Of a stretch of DNA of 64,000 nucleotides, positions 49,788 to 60,914 are shown piece after piece (within the stretch, counting starts at the first letter, position 1; each line of letters starts with the position of its first letter). Position numbers and translations under genes: made by a program. The stretch is from Brassica napus (taxonomy: Eukaryota > Streptophyta > Magnoliopsida > Brassicales > Brassicaceae), in NCBI RefSeq assembly GCF_020379485.1, contig NC_063452.1, forward strand, positions 58,859,338-58,923,337, read 5' to 3'. The notes under the pieces were generated by a model. That model made no database searches, was not told where the DNA came from, and saw only the letters and a list, made by a program, of their open reading frames with translations.

Positions 49788-49947
49788 TTAATATAAAATT
49801 TCACATTTTAAAATAATTATTCTTTAAAAAACATTTATTTAATATATTTATTAATAAAAGTTATATAAACAAGGATAAAAATCTTACAAATATTATTATT
49901 ATCAATAAAATTGTAAATTATATTACATTTACATATAATAAATAACA

Positions 49948-50077
49948 TACCAACGTTGAATTGACCCAGTGGTAAAGGGGCTGCGGCTGTAACTTCCACA
50001 ACCCGGGTTCGGATCGCGCTAGAAGAGACTATTTACAATGCTTGGGTTCTCGGCAAAGAGATGAAAATACCATTTTT
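49948..50077 (+). mobile_element. tRNA-derived SINE with perfect 14-bp target duplication
   Basis: A-box-like TGACCCAGTGGTAAAGG at about 49962 and B-box-like GGTTCGGATCG at 50006-50016. Identical 14-bp direct repeats TATAATAAATAACA flank the 130-bp body (49934-49947 and 50078-50091). The 3' end is T-rich, not poly-A. The perfect duplication implies fairly recent insertion. Confidence 0.85.
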
Positions 50078-50091
50078 TATAATAAATAACA

Positions 50092-50669
50092 AAAAATGTA
50101 ATATGAAAAACTAAATAAAAATATGCCTTCCAAAATTATATGCTCTAAGCGGTCGCTTAGGTGGCTTTCCCTCTGGAACGGTCCTGCGAGCAAGTAAATG
50201 AGAGAGATCCCTTTGACACCAATTCTGAATAGAAGAGTTTCATCAACATCAATCCTGGTAGTAGCATCAATATACAATCATGTGTAACTTACATCCAGAT
50301 TCATAACACTGTGTAACGTGTACCAGCTCTATAATGCAGTCAATTAATTATGCAGAATTCATGGAAGTCGTTACACACCAAGGGATCTTATCTTACTGAA
50401 AATGTTTGGTGTACGTCCCGGCCCCTATGTCGTGAAAGAAACTAAAACACATATGGATGAACAAATAAATAAGTTTAGGTTACGTTTCAACTTGTGAGAG
50501 GACCCATAAGTAGTGTAAAATCAAGGAAGACATAATTACGAGGCTGACCATTTAGACATTTGGTGAGTGGTATAAACAAAACTGCCATTATTTTAAGTAT
50601 TGTCTTCTTTTCCCTCTGGATTTCGAGATATTTACCCTCTCTGGTAACTTTATATATTCTTTTTTCTAC
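50092..50669. other. Intergenic, nothing recognised
   Basis: About 580 bp with short GC-richer segments near 50150-50250 and 50415-50520, no supported gene. The LINE 5' border probably lies near its right end. Confidence 0.4.
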
Positions 50670-51089
50670 TTGTCATACGGGATGCAGGTGATGGAGGTAG
50701 GAAATAAGGAAGAGGAGGTGAAGCCGGAGATGGTGGCAGGCCTGGATGATGAAGATGGGAACTTGGAGTATGAGATGATGGAGGATGGTGTGGATGATGC
50801 GAGTTTAGAGCGAGAGTCATCTGGTGATTTAAACTCCATGGATGTTGAGGAAGCTTTTCCGATTGATGAAAATGAAGACTTAGTAGGAGAGCAAGAGCAC
50901 CAGGTCCCAAAGAAGAAGAATGGGAAGATCATAGCTGCCGCAATGGGAGGGAATGCGAAGAAAAGACTTGTTCAGAGTTTTGTGTCTCCACGGAAGAAGG
51001 CAATGGCAAAGCAAGCCAGTAAGGCGGGAGACAAGGGTCCAGTTCCCACAAAGAAGGCTTTGGTCAAGTCGAGACCAGACAAGGATTAA
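50670..51089 (+). pseudogene. LINE ORF1, C-terminal part
   Basis: An open frame of 139 codons. It begins acidic (Glu/Asp-rich) and ends strongly basic (KKRLVQSFVSPRKKAMAKQA), matching the C-terminal tails of plant L1-type ORF1 proteins. The expected N-terminal DUF4283 and zinc-knuckle parts are missing upstream, so ORF1 is truncated, probably by incomplete reverse transcription. The next 600 bp are the ORF1-ORF2 spacer; an open frame at 51208-51684 in it has no recognisable domain. Confidence 0.65.
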
Positions 51090-51695
51090 TTTTTCCTGGT
51101 GTTTTCATTTAATTTAAGTTATGAATAAGTGTTGGGCTTTTGATATAAAGTCTCTGTTTTTTTCGTATATTGTTTTCTTGGTTTAAGTTGCCTCTGATGA
51201 AAACCTTATGCTTATTGGCGATAACTTGTTAATCTTGTGGAGAGTATTTTACTGTTATGTATATAAATTCTCCTTTTGTAATTGTTTCGGTGAGATTATA
51301 AGTTCTCCCTTCTTGATGGCCTGGGGGACTGGTGGAGTTGGATTTTTGGAATTAGCTTTTTATGGGTCGCAATTGTTGATAAAGCAGGTGGCTGATGAAA
51401 CTAACTGTATGTCTTATTCTTTATCTAACTGGTTTGGACGGGATGTTTGTAATGAATCTACAAGTGCTTTACTATTTTGTATATTCCAACATAAAATTCA
51501 TTCAGTTATTACACAAAGGAAAGAAGGGGGATACATGTGGGATTTGGCTATAAAAGATTATCTAATAGCACGGGTGGAGAGATTTCTAAAGGATTATATT
51601 CTGAGAATGGGGTCTGAAGTGATATGTGGTAATGGCTACAATTATCGTAATGAGTTTAGCGAGAAAATTTTCAAAAGAATATAAGGGAATTGGAT

Positions 51696-52095
51696 ATGAA
51701 AATTTTAAGTTGGAATTGCCAAGGAATGGGAAGTAAGTATACGATTAATTATATGAGAGAGATATGACACAAACATAGGCCTTCGTTTCTATTTTTATCG
51801 GAAATAAAACAAAATTTTAATTTTGTTCAGAATTTTCAATTTCATTTTGGTTATAAATGTTTGCATACAGTAGATCCTATTGGGAGGAGTGGAGGTTTGG
51901 CTCTTTATTATAGCCATGATTCACTGGTTTCTATAATTTATTCGAGTAATCGAATTATAGATATTGAAACAAGCTATAAGGAAAAGAAGATTTTCATTTC
52001 TTTGTATATGGGGATCCGGTTCAGGGTCTTCGTGATTATGTTTGGGAACGCCTTACACGAATTGGTATAACTAGACTAGAACCATGGTTTGTTAT
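51696..52095 (+). pseudogene. LINE ORF2, endonuclease 5' half
   Basis: Starts at ATG 51696 with ILSWNCQGMGS, the usual beginning of the LINE apurinic endonuclease. An in-frame TGA at 51765-51767 replaces an expected Arg (CGA to TGA). A one-base shift occurs near 52005. It continues to TRLEPWFVI and is cut there by the Athila insertion. Confidence 0.85.
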
Positions 52096-53418
52096 TGATG
52101 TGTCGAGTTTTAACCCGATTATCTAACTGCAAGTGCACAGTAAAGTACGCAGTAGTAATACGGGATCGAATCCACAGGGAACGATGATCACACGTAGAGT
52201 TGCAGACAAGTTAATAGCTACAGCGAATCAAAATATATTTTTGATGGTTTTTATTTAATTTTCTCTAGTGTCACAAAGCATAAACAAGCATGTGAAAAGA
52301 TGATTTAAACGATTTGAAAACTATTTTAAAACAAACGTTGGGCATTGGGAATTCTCAGGGATTTCTTTTTAATCAAGATACAATTAATGGAAGACACAGG
52401 GATATATTAAGAACCGTCTAGAACTCAAACACGATATTAGAATTAACCTACTTCCGTAGCGCTAATTCTCTATGTTATAGAAATCTCCACACTAACTTCC
52501 GCTGAGTTTCAATTTCTAAACAAGCATTAAGAACAGGTTCAATATGTTCACAAAGCGCAATAACATCAACTTCCGAGGGTTAAGGACACTTTGCTCATCT
52601 AAAGTATTTTCGGAAGTTCAAACAATCACTTTCGGTGCATCAAACAATCTAATATCATGAACTAAGTGATCAATTCAGTTCAAGCAGTAAGAAATCCATT
52701 AGATGAAGAACCAAAACGTAATCCCTTAGTCTACACACGTTTTATGGATCAAAACATCAAGAAATCCCTTATGAGAACCCCTAAACCCAACTAGATGACT
52801 ACTCACACATAACTAAGCAAGAACAAAACGATTTTGATGAAGAAAACATGATAAGATTGTATTAAAACAGAGTAAAGGTTCAGAAGATCTTCTCCAAATG
52901 GTTTTGAGATGAACTCCTTTACAAATCTTCACAAATCACACCAAAACAAGTACAAAACACTCAAATCTTCTCTCTAGAACTTGTAAATCTCCTCTTTGGT
53001 CGCCCCTGGTCTTTTCTGAGTCTCCAAGGTCGAGTTCTTTTGTGAATTATTGAGGGGAGTGGGTAAAAAGGAGTGAAAAGCTCGTTTGTGCGTGTGGAGC
53101 CCGTAGCGCCTGAGATCGGTCGATCCACATGGCTCGGATCGGTCGATCTCGTGTATGAAAGCCTGGGATCGGTCGATCCAGGTAGCCCGGATCGGTCGAT
53201 CTCGTGCTCTGTGCGATCAATACTTCATTCGGTCCATTGTTCGGTCCATCTTGCTTCTGAATAAATCCCGAATGCGTTCTTTTCTTTCAAGCTATCTAGT
53301 AACCTGCATATTACACTTAAGAACACCAAAACGCATCAAATAGACCAAAACATTAATTAAAACCGACCATTTAATTGCTCCAAAACGAGTTTAAAACCGT
53401 TAAAAACACGGAATATCA
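52096..53418 (-). repeat. Athila 3' LTR
   Basis: 1323 bp. It contains four GATCGGTCGATC copies at 53114, 53137, 53167 and 53190 (spacing 23, 30, 23). Confidence 0.95.
53114..53201. repeat. GATCG-NN-CGATC module, 3' LTR copy
   Basis: Four exact GATCGGTCGATC copies form two pairs, each with 23-bp internal spacing, arranged as a 53-bp tandem duplication. The spacing of 23 bp is close to two helical turns. Confidence 0.95.
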
Positions 53419-53429
53419 ACTCCCCCAGA
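53419..53429 (-). promoter_or_regulatory. Athila polypurine tract
   Basis: TCTGGGGGAGT in sense, directly before the 3' LTR; the expected primer for plus-strand DNA synthesis. A similar tract (AGTCTGGGGGAGG) lies at 54673-54686 in the middle of the 3' internal region. Confidence 0.85.
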
Positions 53430-54733
53430 CTTGAATCTTTGCTTGTCCTCAAGTAAAGAGGATTAAAATTTGGGAGCTCACTAACCCTCAGTAGACCTTA
53501 CCTTGTGATTTCGCTAACCACTTAAATCAGAGACTGTCAAGGCATTCATTCCAAATCCCCACCAAGACCGCGCAAACCTTTCCATATTTCAGACCTGCAA
53601 GTCTCAGTTTCAAGTAATCAACTCTTTACATTCATTAAAAAGGGCGTGACCTTTCCACCAAAGATATCTCCATCAGGTATAACGGGCTCGGTGTATGGGA
53701 GGCCGTTTTAGTGTTTAATTAGGTGAGGCTCAAGTGTTTGTGGGTATCAGCGATAACAAAACATTATGCAAAATCGCTGGAGAGACCGAGTATATTGATA
53801 ACCATGTTTTCGAACTGCTCAAGTCTCAAATGATCAAAACCCAACAAATCTCAAACTCTAACCCCAAATTTAAACAACGCATCATCTCTAGTACACAAAA
53901 TAAAAATAAAATGTCTAAATCAAATCTACTGAATGAGATATAAACATGAACTTTTTTTTTTTTTTTTTTTTTTTTTTATTATTATTATTTTTTTTTTTTT
54001 TTTTTTTTGAACGAAAACTTATACAAACCGAAATCGAATATATACACTGCGATGCAATCACACACTTACAACACCCAATTTTTCTATTTACACCTCTAGA
54101 CACACATGTCCGTGTCTAACCACCTAAATGTTCCGATCCTACCTAAGCAGTCGGATGAACCATGTCTACCCTAAACTCTCCATTGTTTTTGCACATGTAT
54201 GCACATATGATCAGTGTGTAAGAATGCATGGAGAAGAAATAAAAGGGTAAGGTGTAGGTGTGGTACCAAACTATTGATGAGTCTGGCCATTCAGGATTAT
54301 TAAAAAGTGGTAGAATGTGGTAAAGAAAATCCTGAATGTGTATATGGTATACCGTTTCCTGATGTTGATTCCTCGTCAAAAGAAATTAAATTCATTAATG
54401 GTCAAAAATAGTTGAGTCGATTACAATTCACCGAGACTTGATAAAATATTTAAGGAGAGGTTGCTTGGTCAAGTGGTTCCTCGGTTTGTCTGCGCTAACA
54501 GTCCTGAAAAATGGTCAATATGAAATGTAATGCACAACACACAAGGAAATAGTCTAATAATCATCACAGGGTCTGAGAAAAACAATTAGAGAGTTTTTTT
54601 TTTTAAACACAATCAAATCCGATAAACTAAGAAAATAAAAGAGATAAAAGCAATATGGTACATAAGTAGCATCCTCCCCCAGACTTACTTCACACCGTCT
54701 CGGGGTGAAAATAATTCCAAGAGAGATTACCGA
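53430..54733 (-). other. Athila 3' internal non-coding region
   Basis: About 1.3 kb with no supported gene. It holds T-only tracts of about 27 and 22 bases at roughly 53949-54008 (plus strand), separated by ATT repeats, and a second purine tract at 54673-54686. In other Athila elements an env-like gene occupies this place; I see no such frame here. Confidence 0.65.
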
Positions 54734-54976
54734 TCAGGCGTTGCGGTCAGTACGCCTCTTGGAGCGCCTCTCCAAGGCTCCATCATCATCAGAGTCCTCC
54801 GCTGCCTCAGGTCCAGCAGCGGTGTCGTGAGCGCCTGTGTCACACATGTGTCCTGAGCGCCTTAGATCGACCGATCCATACGTGTCGGATCGACCGATCT
54901 CGTACATGGATCGCTCGTTCTCTTTCTTTAGGATCGATCGATCTCTGCCTGATCGTGATACATGCGTGAAAATCAT
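54734..54976 (-). CDS. Small ORF downstream of Athila pol, unidentified
   Basis: An 80-codon open frame on the sense strand, 129 bp after gag-pol. The first half is translated from the palindrome module (GRDRSI; EIGRSDTYGSVD). The second half is acidic then basic (EAAEDSDDDGALERRSKRRT). No signal peptide, membrane segment or known domain. It may be a relic of the env-like gene or chance. I do not assign a function. Confidence 0.3.
   Translation of the reverse strand: MIFTHVSRSGRDRSILKKENERSMYEIGRSDTYGSVDLRRSGHMCDTGAHDTAAGPEAAEDSDDDGALERRSKRRTDRNA
54865..54943. repeat. GATCG-NN-CGATC module, 3' internal copy
   Basis: GATCGACCGATC at 54865-54876 and 54888-54899 (spacing 23), a degenerate copy near 54909, and the perfect palindrome GATCGATCGATC at 54932-54943. 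The flanks (GCGCCTTAGATC and GATCTCGTA) match the LTR module, but the central dinucleotide is AC instead of GT on this strand. Confidence 0.93.
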
Positions 54977-55105
54977 CTAAAAACACAACCAAAAATCAAT
55001 TCACACAAGAAAACATAATCACAAAAGAGAAAGAAAATCAAACCATGTGGGTTGCCTCCCAGTCAGCGCTTGTTTAAAGTCGCGAGCCTGACTATTTTGT
55101 TGTCC

Positions 55106-58100
55106 TTAGGCGAGATCGGGTTCCGATAAAGGAATGTTGGTTCCTTCTTCGGGTTTTGCATCTGTGAAGTAAGGTTTTAGCCTCTGCCCATTGACGGTGA
55201 ATTTCCTCCCATTGTCTTCCAAGACAACAGCTCCATAAGGTCTAACCTCTGTGATGGTGAAAGGTCCGGACCAACGAGACTTAAGCTTTCCAGGAAATAG
55301 CTTGAGTCTAGAGTTGAACAGAAGGACTTTGTCTCCAGCAGCGAAGTCTCTCGGGATTATCTTTCTGTCATGCCACGCCTTAGTTCTTTCCTTGTAGATT
55401 TTGGTGTTCTCATAGGCGTTCAACCGAATCTCGTCCAGCTCGTTCAACTGAACCATCCTCCTTTCTGCTGCGGTTTTAATGTCGAAGTTCATCAACTTCG
55501 TTGCCCAAAAACCACTGTACTCCAATTCCACAGGTAGGTGACAAGACTTTCCATAGACCAGATTAAAAGGAGTGGTGCCCAAGGGAGTCTTGTAGGCGGT
55601 TCTATACGCCCATAAGGCGTCATCAAGCTTCACAGCCCAGTCTTTCCTTGTTTTGCCTACAGCCTTCTCCAAAATTCCCTTGATTTCTCGGTTCGATATT
55701 TCAACCTGCCCACTTGTCTGAGGATGATAAGGTGTAGCTACCTTATGCTTTACTCCATGTTTCTTCAGCAGTTTATCGAACGTCTTGTTGATGAAGTGAG
55801 AGCCTCCATCACTAATAACCACTCTCGGGATCCCGAATCTTGGAAAAATGACTGTCTTGAACATTTTCTTGACAACACTAGAGTCATTTGTCTTGCTGGC
55901 TACTGCTTCCACCCACTTGGAGACATAATCAACCGCAACCAAGATGTACTCATTTCCATAAGAAGATGGGAAAGGGCCCATAAAATCAATTCCCCATACA
56001 TCAAAAACTTCAACTTCAAGGATGAAATTTTGGGGCATCTCATTTCTCTTACTGATGTTACCCTTCCGCTGACATGCATCACACTTTGAGACAAACTCAT
56101 GGGCGTCTCTGAAAAGTGTAGGCCACCAGTAACCAGCCTGCAGGACCTTAGAAACCGTCTTGAATGTTGCAAAATGGCCTGCGTATTCTGAACTGTGGCA
56201 GTGGAAAAGAATCCCTTGCATCTCATTCTCCAGAACACATCTCCTGAATAAACCATCTGAGCATCTCTTGTAGAGGAAGGGATCATCCCAGTAGTAGTGG
56301 TTCACATCTCTCATGAACTTCTTCCTCTCATACCCCTTCAGGTTCGGTGGTTCAATTCCAGCACATAGGTAGTTTGCAAAGTTTGCAAACCATGGGAGAT
56401 CATCCTGAATTTGTCTCATGGCACAGCAATCAGCCTGATCCAAATACTCATCCTCCAGCAAGGTGATCACATAGACATTCTCCTCGGGTAATGTATCATC
56501 CAGTGGTGTTTCAGCTTCCACTCTCATTCGGGAAAGATGATCTGCCACTCCATTTTCTGCTCCTCTCTTGTCTCTGATCTCAATATCAAACTCCTGTAGG
56601 AGTAAGATCCACCTTAAGAGTCTCGGTTTAGCATCTTTTTTCGTCATCAGGTACTTCAAGGCTGCATGATCTGTGTGCACAATTACTTTCGAGCCCACCA
56701 AATAGGACCTGAACTTCTCGAAAGCATAAACTACTGCCAGCAACTCCTTCTCAGTGGTAGCATACTTGATTTGAGCATCATCAAGCGTTCGGCTGGCATA
56801 ATAGATCACATGGAGTTTCTTGTCTTTTCTCTGCCCCAAAACAGCTCCAATCGCGTAATCACTTGCGTCACACATTATTTCAAATGGCAAGTCCCAATCT
56901 GGTGGCTGCACAATGGGAGCACTGACTAGAGACTTCTTGAGAATCTGAAACGCAGCGAGGCAGTCAGCATCAAAAACAAACTTCGCTTCTTTGCACAGCA
57001 GACGGGTGAGTGGCCTCGCTATCATAGAGAAGTCTTTGATAAACCTCCTGTAGAAACCGGCATGTCCCAGAAAACTCCGAATATCCCTCACTGTCCTGGG
57101 AGGCTGTAGGCTGGTCATAACTTCAATCTTTGCTTTGTCAACCTCGATACCCTGCTCTGATATCCTGTGACCCAAAACAATGCCATCTTTCACCATGAAA
57201 TGACACTTCTCCCAATTTAACACCAAGTTCTTCTCCTCACATCTTTCCAGCACCTTGCACAGATTAGCAAGGCAGTCGCTAAATGAAGAACCGTAGACTG
57301 AGAAATCGTCCATAAAAACCTCCATAATGTCCTCAATAAGATCAGTAAAGATCGACATCATGCATCTCTGGAAAGTGGCAGGAGCATTGCACAATCCGAA
57401 AGGCATTCTCCTGTAGGCAAAAGTACCGTATGGGCAGGTGAATGTTGTCTTCTCTTGGTCGTCTGGATGAATGGGTATCTGAAAGAACCCGGAGTAGCCA
57501 TCGAGAAAACAGTAGTAGGGGTGGTTGGCTAGTCTTTCCAGCATCTGGTCAATGAAAGGAAGTGGGAAGTGGTCCTTCCTTGTGGCTGAGTTTAGCTTCC
57601 TGTAGTCAATGCACATCCTATGCCCTGTGACTGTTCTGGTAGGAATCAGCTCATCCTTCTCATTTGTGATGACAGTGATGCCACCCTTCTTAGGAACCAC
57701 ATGAACCGGGCTCACCCAAGTGCTGTCTGAAATTGGGTAGATCACCCCTGCACTCAACAGCTTTAGAATCTCCTTTTTCACAACTTCCATCAGTTTGGGA
57801 TTCAGTCTTCGCTGGTGCTCTATGGACGTCTTTGACTCATCCTCCAAGTGAATCTTGTGCATGCAAAGATCTGGAGAAATACCTGTAATATCATCCAAAG
57901 AGTACCCCAATGCTTTTCTATACTTTCGCAATTTTGAAAGAAGCAAAGCGGTCTCCACATTATTCAGGTTAGCACAAATAATAACAGGATATGTGGAATT
58001 CGGTCCCAAGAATGCATACCTCAGCCCAGCTGGGAGGGCTTTAAGTTCCACCTTTGGAGCATTCTCCTCACTCCAATCTGGTTGGGAGGATGACGGTTTG

Positions 58101-60787
58101 ACGGTTTTATCGGTGCCTGAGTCTTCAAGGCTGACATAGGCGACATGCTTCTCAATCGGTGAGGCTGAATCCAAAATCTCAGAAAATCCAACCACTTCTT
58201 GGTTCATGAACCCGAACTCACTCTCCTTTTGGGTCAATGCGACTTGTAGAGGATCATCAGTGTGCAACTCTTCATCCATTTCCTCCACCAGTTCAGTCAA
58301 TGTATCAACCCAGAAAGTCTGTCCATCAATAGTCGGATTTTTCAGCACCTTCTCCACATTGTATCTCATCGCCATGTCTCCTAGACGTAAGTCTATATGC
58401 CCATTCTGTACATCAATCATGGCTCCAGCAGTAGCTAAAAACGGTCTGCCCAAAATGAGAGGATCTTTAGGTTCCTCTTCCAGCTCCAGAACTACAAAAT
58501 CGGTAAGCACATATCCCTTTCCAACACCAACAGGGATGTTTTCTAGTACACCGACTGGTCTTCGCACTGATCGGTCAGCAAGGACCAAGGAGATCCTTGT
58601 AGGTTTGTAGTTCGTCATGCCTAGCCTCTCAGAGACAGAGAAAGGCATTAGGCTCACTCCTGAACCCAGATCGCAGAGACTCTTCTCAAAAGTAAGTGAT
58701 CCAATGCGGCATGGTAGAACAAATGCTCCGGGATCTTCACGCTTTTTAGGCATGACATTTTGTAGAACTGCGCTACACTCCTCATTGAGCATCAACACAC
58801 CCCGCTCTAGGCTCATCTTATCGGTAAGAATCTCCTTCATGTACCTTTTAAGAGAAGGTACCATCTTCACCGCTTCAACAAATGGCAATCTCACATGTAA
58901 CTCCCCAACAAGGTTCTTTAGCTTCTCGTACTCACGTTCTTTGATCTTCTGCCTTGGTCTGGATGGGTATGGAGCCTTAGGAACATAAGCAGGAGGCGCC
59001 ACATACACCTCTTCAGGTTCAGAGGAATTTGGCTTCGTCGACACGGGATCGGTCGATCCAGATGGACCGGATCGGTCGATCTCCTTCCCCTTGGATCGGT
59101 CGATCTGTTCTTGAGATCGGTCGATCTCTTTCTCTTTCGATTCCTCAATCGTTTTTCCACTCCTAAGTGTTATAGCATTCACAAACTCCTTGGGATTCGT
59201 CTCTGACTTCCCTGGTAGAAATCCAGGTGCTGTTCTGCTGCTGGAGGCGGTTTGAGCAACTTGCTTTTCCAAAACTTTCAAATGGGTGTTCAAAGCTTCG
59301 AACTTCCCATTAAGCTCTCCATACATGTTATCCACCTTGGTGTTTATCTCTGCAGTGCTATTCTTCTGACCTTCTAGCACCATTTGCAGCATCTTCTTAA
59401 TTTCGTTATCCTGAGAAGGCTGTGACGAAGAGGCATTTCCTTGATTCTGATAGTTGTTGTACTGCTGCCTTTGCTGAAATCCTGAGTTGCCCGAGTTGTT
59501 CCCCTGATATTGATTTCTGTTCTGAAATCCTTGGTTGAACACACTCTGGTTCTGATTCTGGTTCTGCCTGTTTCCTGCCTGAGGGTAGGACTGATGTTGT
59601 GGATTCTCCACATTGTTGCTCCGGTAAGACAGATTATTTTGCTGATTTTGATTCCACCCAAGGTTCTGATTGTAGCCTCTGTTGTAGTTTCCTTGACCAC
59701 CAATGTAGTTCACATCAGCTTGCATATCACTTGAATCATCACCAACAGCTTCTTGTGAGGAACGATAGCCTTGCTCCTCCACAAATTTCACAGATTTCTG
59801 ATCTCTCTTGAGAAGCATCTCAATCTTGGCATTCAACTCATCTATCTTCTTGGATTCATAACCAACACCCTTCTGGCTGGTATCAAACCTTGACTTGCGG
59901 TTTGCTTTGCTGGATGACAGGTTGTTCAACAAGGTGTAAGCTTCTTCAACAGTCTTGGTCATGAAATCACCATTACTTGCTGTGTCCATGGCATCTTGAC
60001 TCTCTTCATGAACTCCATTATAGAAAATGTTCAGCAAACTCACATCAGTGTAGCCATGGTGAGGGCAGTCCTGTGTGTACTCCTTGAAACGCTCCCAAGC
60101 CTCATGAAAGCTTTCTGAATCAAGTTGCTGAAAGCTTCCAATTCTGCTTCTCAGATATGTGGACCTTGACTTGGTGAAGAAATGCTGTAGAAAAGCAGCT
60201 CTTGTCTCTTCCCATGTAGTAAGAGATCCTGGAGGGATGGACTTTAACCATCTGATAGCTTTATCAGCTAAGGAAAACGGGAACAACCTGCATTTCAAAG
60301 CGCCTTGAGGAACTCCATTATGTCTGCTGGTGTCACAGACTCGCTCAAAATGCTCCAAGTGATACATCGGGTCCTCAGACGGGTTTCCATGAAACGGATT
60401 TTTCTCCACCAAATTAATGAGACCAGTCTTGATCTCAAAGTCTCTTCTCTCAATGGGAGGTGGGCGAATCCCAGAACGATCGGCATAGAATGCATCTGGT
60501 GTATCATAATGTGCAAGCGTCATCCTAGGCATGCCATAGTCTCCAGCCTGTTGTCTTGCAGCTACACCAGCCTGCTGATTATCACCAGCATTGTTGCCTT
60601 CTCGTTCATTTACAGGAATTGGATTTTGCGGGTTGTCCTGAAATTGGTCTTCTTGGTGTTCAGCCATTTCAACCTCTTCAGCGGACTCAAGTCTTTTCTT
60701 TTTCACTTGTCTCTCTAGGCGGCCGAGCTCTAACTCCAAAGGTATTAAATTCGATGATCCTTTGCTTCTAGTATGAAATCCGCTCAT
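55106..60787 (-). CDS. Athila gag-pol polyprotein, 1893 residues
   Basis: One uninterrupted frame encodes all functions for retrotransposition. Gag occupies residues about 1-530, with an Athila-type capsid region ([20 protein letters not shown]) and a Gln/Asn-rich stretch around 360-460. Residues about 555-581 hold repeated IDRS peptides from the palindrome module. Protease lies near 705 ([11 protein letters not shown]), reverse transcriptase active site FMDD near 1157, and RNase H near 1305 ([12 protein letters not shown]). The integrase zinc region (CDACQRKGN) is followed by the core near 1605-1700 ([29 protein letters not shown]), with all acidic residues present. The protease has Asp-Leu-Gly rather than Asp-Ser-Gly, usual for Athila. 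The start ATG 60787 is the first in frame after the primer site. No env domain is fused. Confidence 0.94.
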   Translation of the reverse strand: MSGFHTRSKGSSNLIPLELELGRLERQVKKKRLESAEEVEMAEHQEDQFQDNPQNPIPVNEREGNNAGDNQQAGVAARQQAGDYGMPRMTLAHYDTPDAFYADRSGIRPPPIERRDFEIKTGLINLVEKNPFHGNPSEDPMYHLEHFERVCDTSRHNGVPQGALKCRLFPFSLADKAIRWLKSIPPGSLTTWEETRAAFLQHFFTKSRSTYLRSRIGSFQQLDSESFHEAWERFKEYTQDCPHHGYTDVSLLNIFYNGVHEESQDAMDTASNGDFMTKTVEEAYTLLNNLSSSKANRKSRFDTSQKGVGYESKKIDELNAKIEMLLKRDQKSVKFVEEQGYRSSQEAVGDDSSDMQADVNYIGGQGNYNRGYNQNLGWNQNQQNNLSYRSNNVENPQHQSYPQAGNRQNQNQNQSVFNQGFQNRNQYQGNNSGNSGFQQRQQYNNYQNQGNASSSQPSQDNEIKKMLQMVLEGQKNSTAEINTKVDNMYGELNGKFEALNTHLKVLEKQVAQTASSSRTAPGFLPGKSETNPKEFVNAITLRSGKTIEESKEKEIDRSQEQIDRSKGKEIDRSGPSGSTDPVSTKPNSSEPEEVYVAPPAYVPKAPYPSRPRQKIKEREYEKLKNLVGELHVRLPFVEAVKMVPSLKRYMKEILTDKMSLERGVLMLNEECSAVLQNVMPKKREDPGAFVLPCRIGSLTFEKSLCDLGSGVSLMPFSVSERLGMTNYKPTRISLVLADRSVRRPVGVLENIPVGVGKGYVLTDFVVLELEEEPKDPLILGRPFLATAGAMIDVQNGHIDLRLGDMAMRYNVEKVLKNPTIDGQTFWVDTLTELVEEMDEELHTDDPLQVALTQKESEFGFMNQEVVGFSEILDSASPIEKHVAYVSLEDSGTDKTVKPSSSQPDWSEENAPKVELKALPAGLRYAFLGPNSTYPVIICANLNNVETALLLSKLRKYRKALGYSLDDITGISPDLCMHKIHLEDESKTSIEHQRRLNPKLMEVVKKEILKLLSAGVIYPISDSTWVSPVHVVPKKGGITVITNEKDELIPTRTVTGHRMCIDYRKLNSATRKDHFPLPFIDQMLERLANHPYYCFLDGYSGFFQIPIHPDDQEKTTFTCPYGTFAYRRMPFGLCNAPATFQRCMMSIFTDLIEDIMEVFMDDFSVYGSSFSDCLANLCKVLERCEEKNLVLNWEKCHFMVKDGIVLGHRISEQGIEVDKAKIEVMTSLQPPRTVRDIRSFLGHAGFYRRFIKDFSMIARPLTRLLCKEAKFVFDADCLAAFQILKKSLVSAPIVQPPDWDLPFEIMCDASDYAIGAVLGQRKDKKLHVIYYASRTLDDAQIKYATTEKELLAVVYAFEKFRSYLVGSKVIVHTDHAALKYLMTKKDAKPRLLRWILLLQEFDIEIRDKRGAENGVADHLSRMRVEAETPLDDTLPEENVYVITLLEDEYLDQADCCAMRQIQDDLPWFANFANYLCAGIEPPNLKGYERKKFMRDVNHYYWDDPFLYKRCSDGLFRRCVLENEMQGILFHCHSSEYAGHFATFKTVSKVLQAGYWWPTLFRDAHEFVSKCDACQRKGNISKRNEMPQNFILEVEVFDVWGIDFMGPFPSSYGNEYILVAVDYVSKWVEAVASKTNDSSVVKKMFKTVIFPRFGIPRVVISDGGSHFINKTFDKLLKKHGVKHKVATPYHPQTSGQVEISNREIKGILEKAVGKTRKDWAVKLDDALWAYRTAYKTPLGTTPFNLVYGKSCHLPVELEYSGFWATKLMNFDIKTAAERRMVQLNELDEIRLNAYENTKIYKERTKAWHDRKIIPRDFAAGDKVLLFNSRLKLFPGKLKSRWSGPFTITEVRPYGAVVLEDNGRKFTVNGQRLKPYFTDAKPEEGTNIPLSEPDLA
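59047..59126. repeat. GATCG-NN-CGATC module inside Athila gag-pol
   Basis: Four exact GATCGGTCGATC copies (plus strand) at 59047, 59070, 59094 and 59115 (spacing 23, 24, 21). In sense they read as GATCGACCGATC and encode I-D-R-S repeats between gag and protease. The first pair is near-identical to an LTR pair, including the spacer. Confidence 0.95.
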
Positions 60788-60890
60788 TCACCTGAAAACA
60801 CAAACAGAAAGAGAAAGACAGAAACATTAGACAAAATAAAGAAAATGCTATAGTCTTAAACTGATCATTAACTCTAGGGTGACCAAATGG

Positions 60891-60908
60891 TCCCCGGCAA
60901 CGGCGCCA
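60891..60908 (-). promoter_or_regulatory. Athila primer-binding site (tRNA-Asp type)
   Basis: TGGCGCCGTTGCCGGGGA on the minus strand, complementary to the 3' end of plant tRNA-Asp as I recall it. It starts 6 bases from the 5' LTR. This is the standard primer of Athila elements. Confidence 0.88.
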
Positions 60909-60914
60909 AAAACT

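Noticed and set aside
51208..51684. A 158-codon plus-strand frame before LINE ORF2
   Set aside because: It lies in the expected ORF1-ORF2 spacer, and I recognise no domain; kept as spacer.
53114..53201. Regular 12-mer repeats resembling a CRISPR array
   Set aside because: Repeats are too short, spacers are themselves repeated, the context is a plant LTR, and no cas genes exist.
53073..53343. Two plus-strand frames in the Athila LTR (repeated in the other LTR)
   Set aside because: They run antisense to the element and arise from the palindrome module; no evidence of a gene.
54909..54920. A further GATCG-like site between the 3' internal copies
   Set aside because: It reads GATCGCTCGTTC, with the right half degenerate, so I did not count it among the exact copies.
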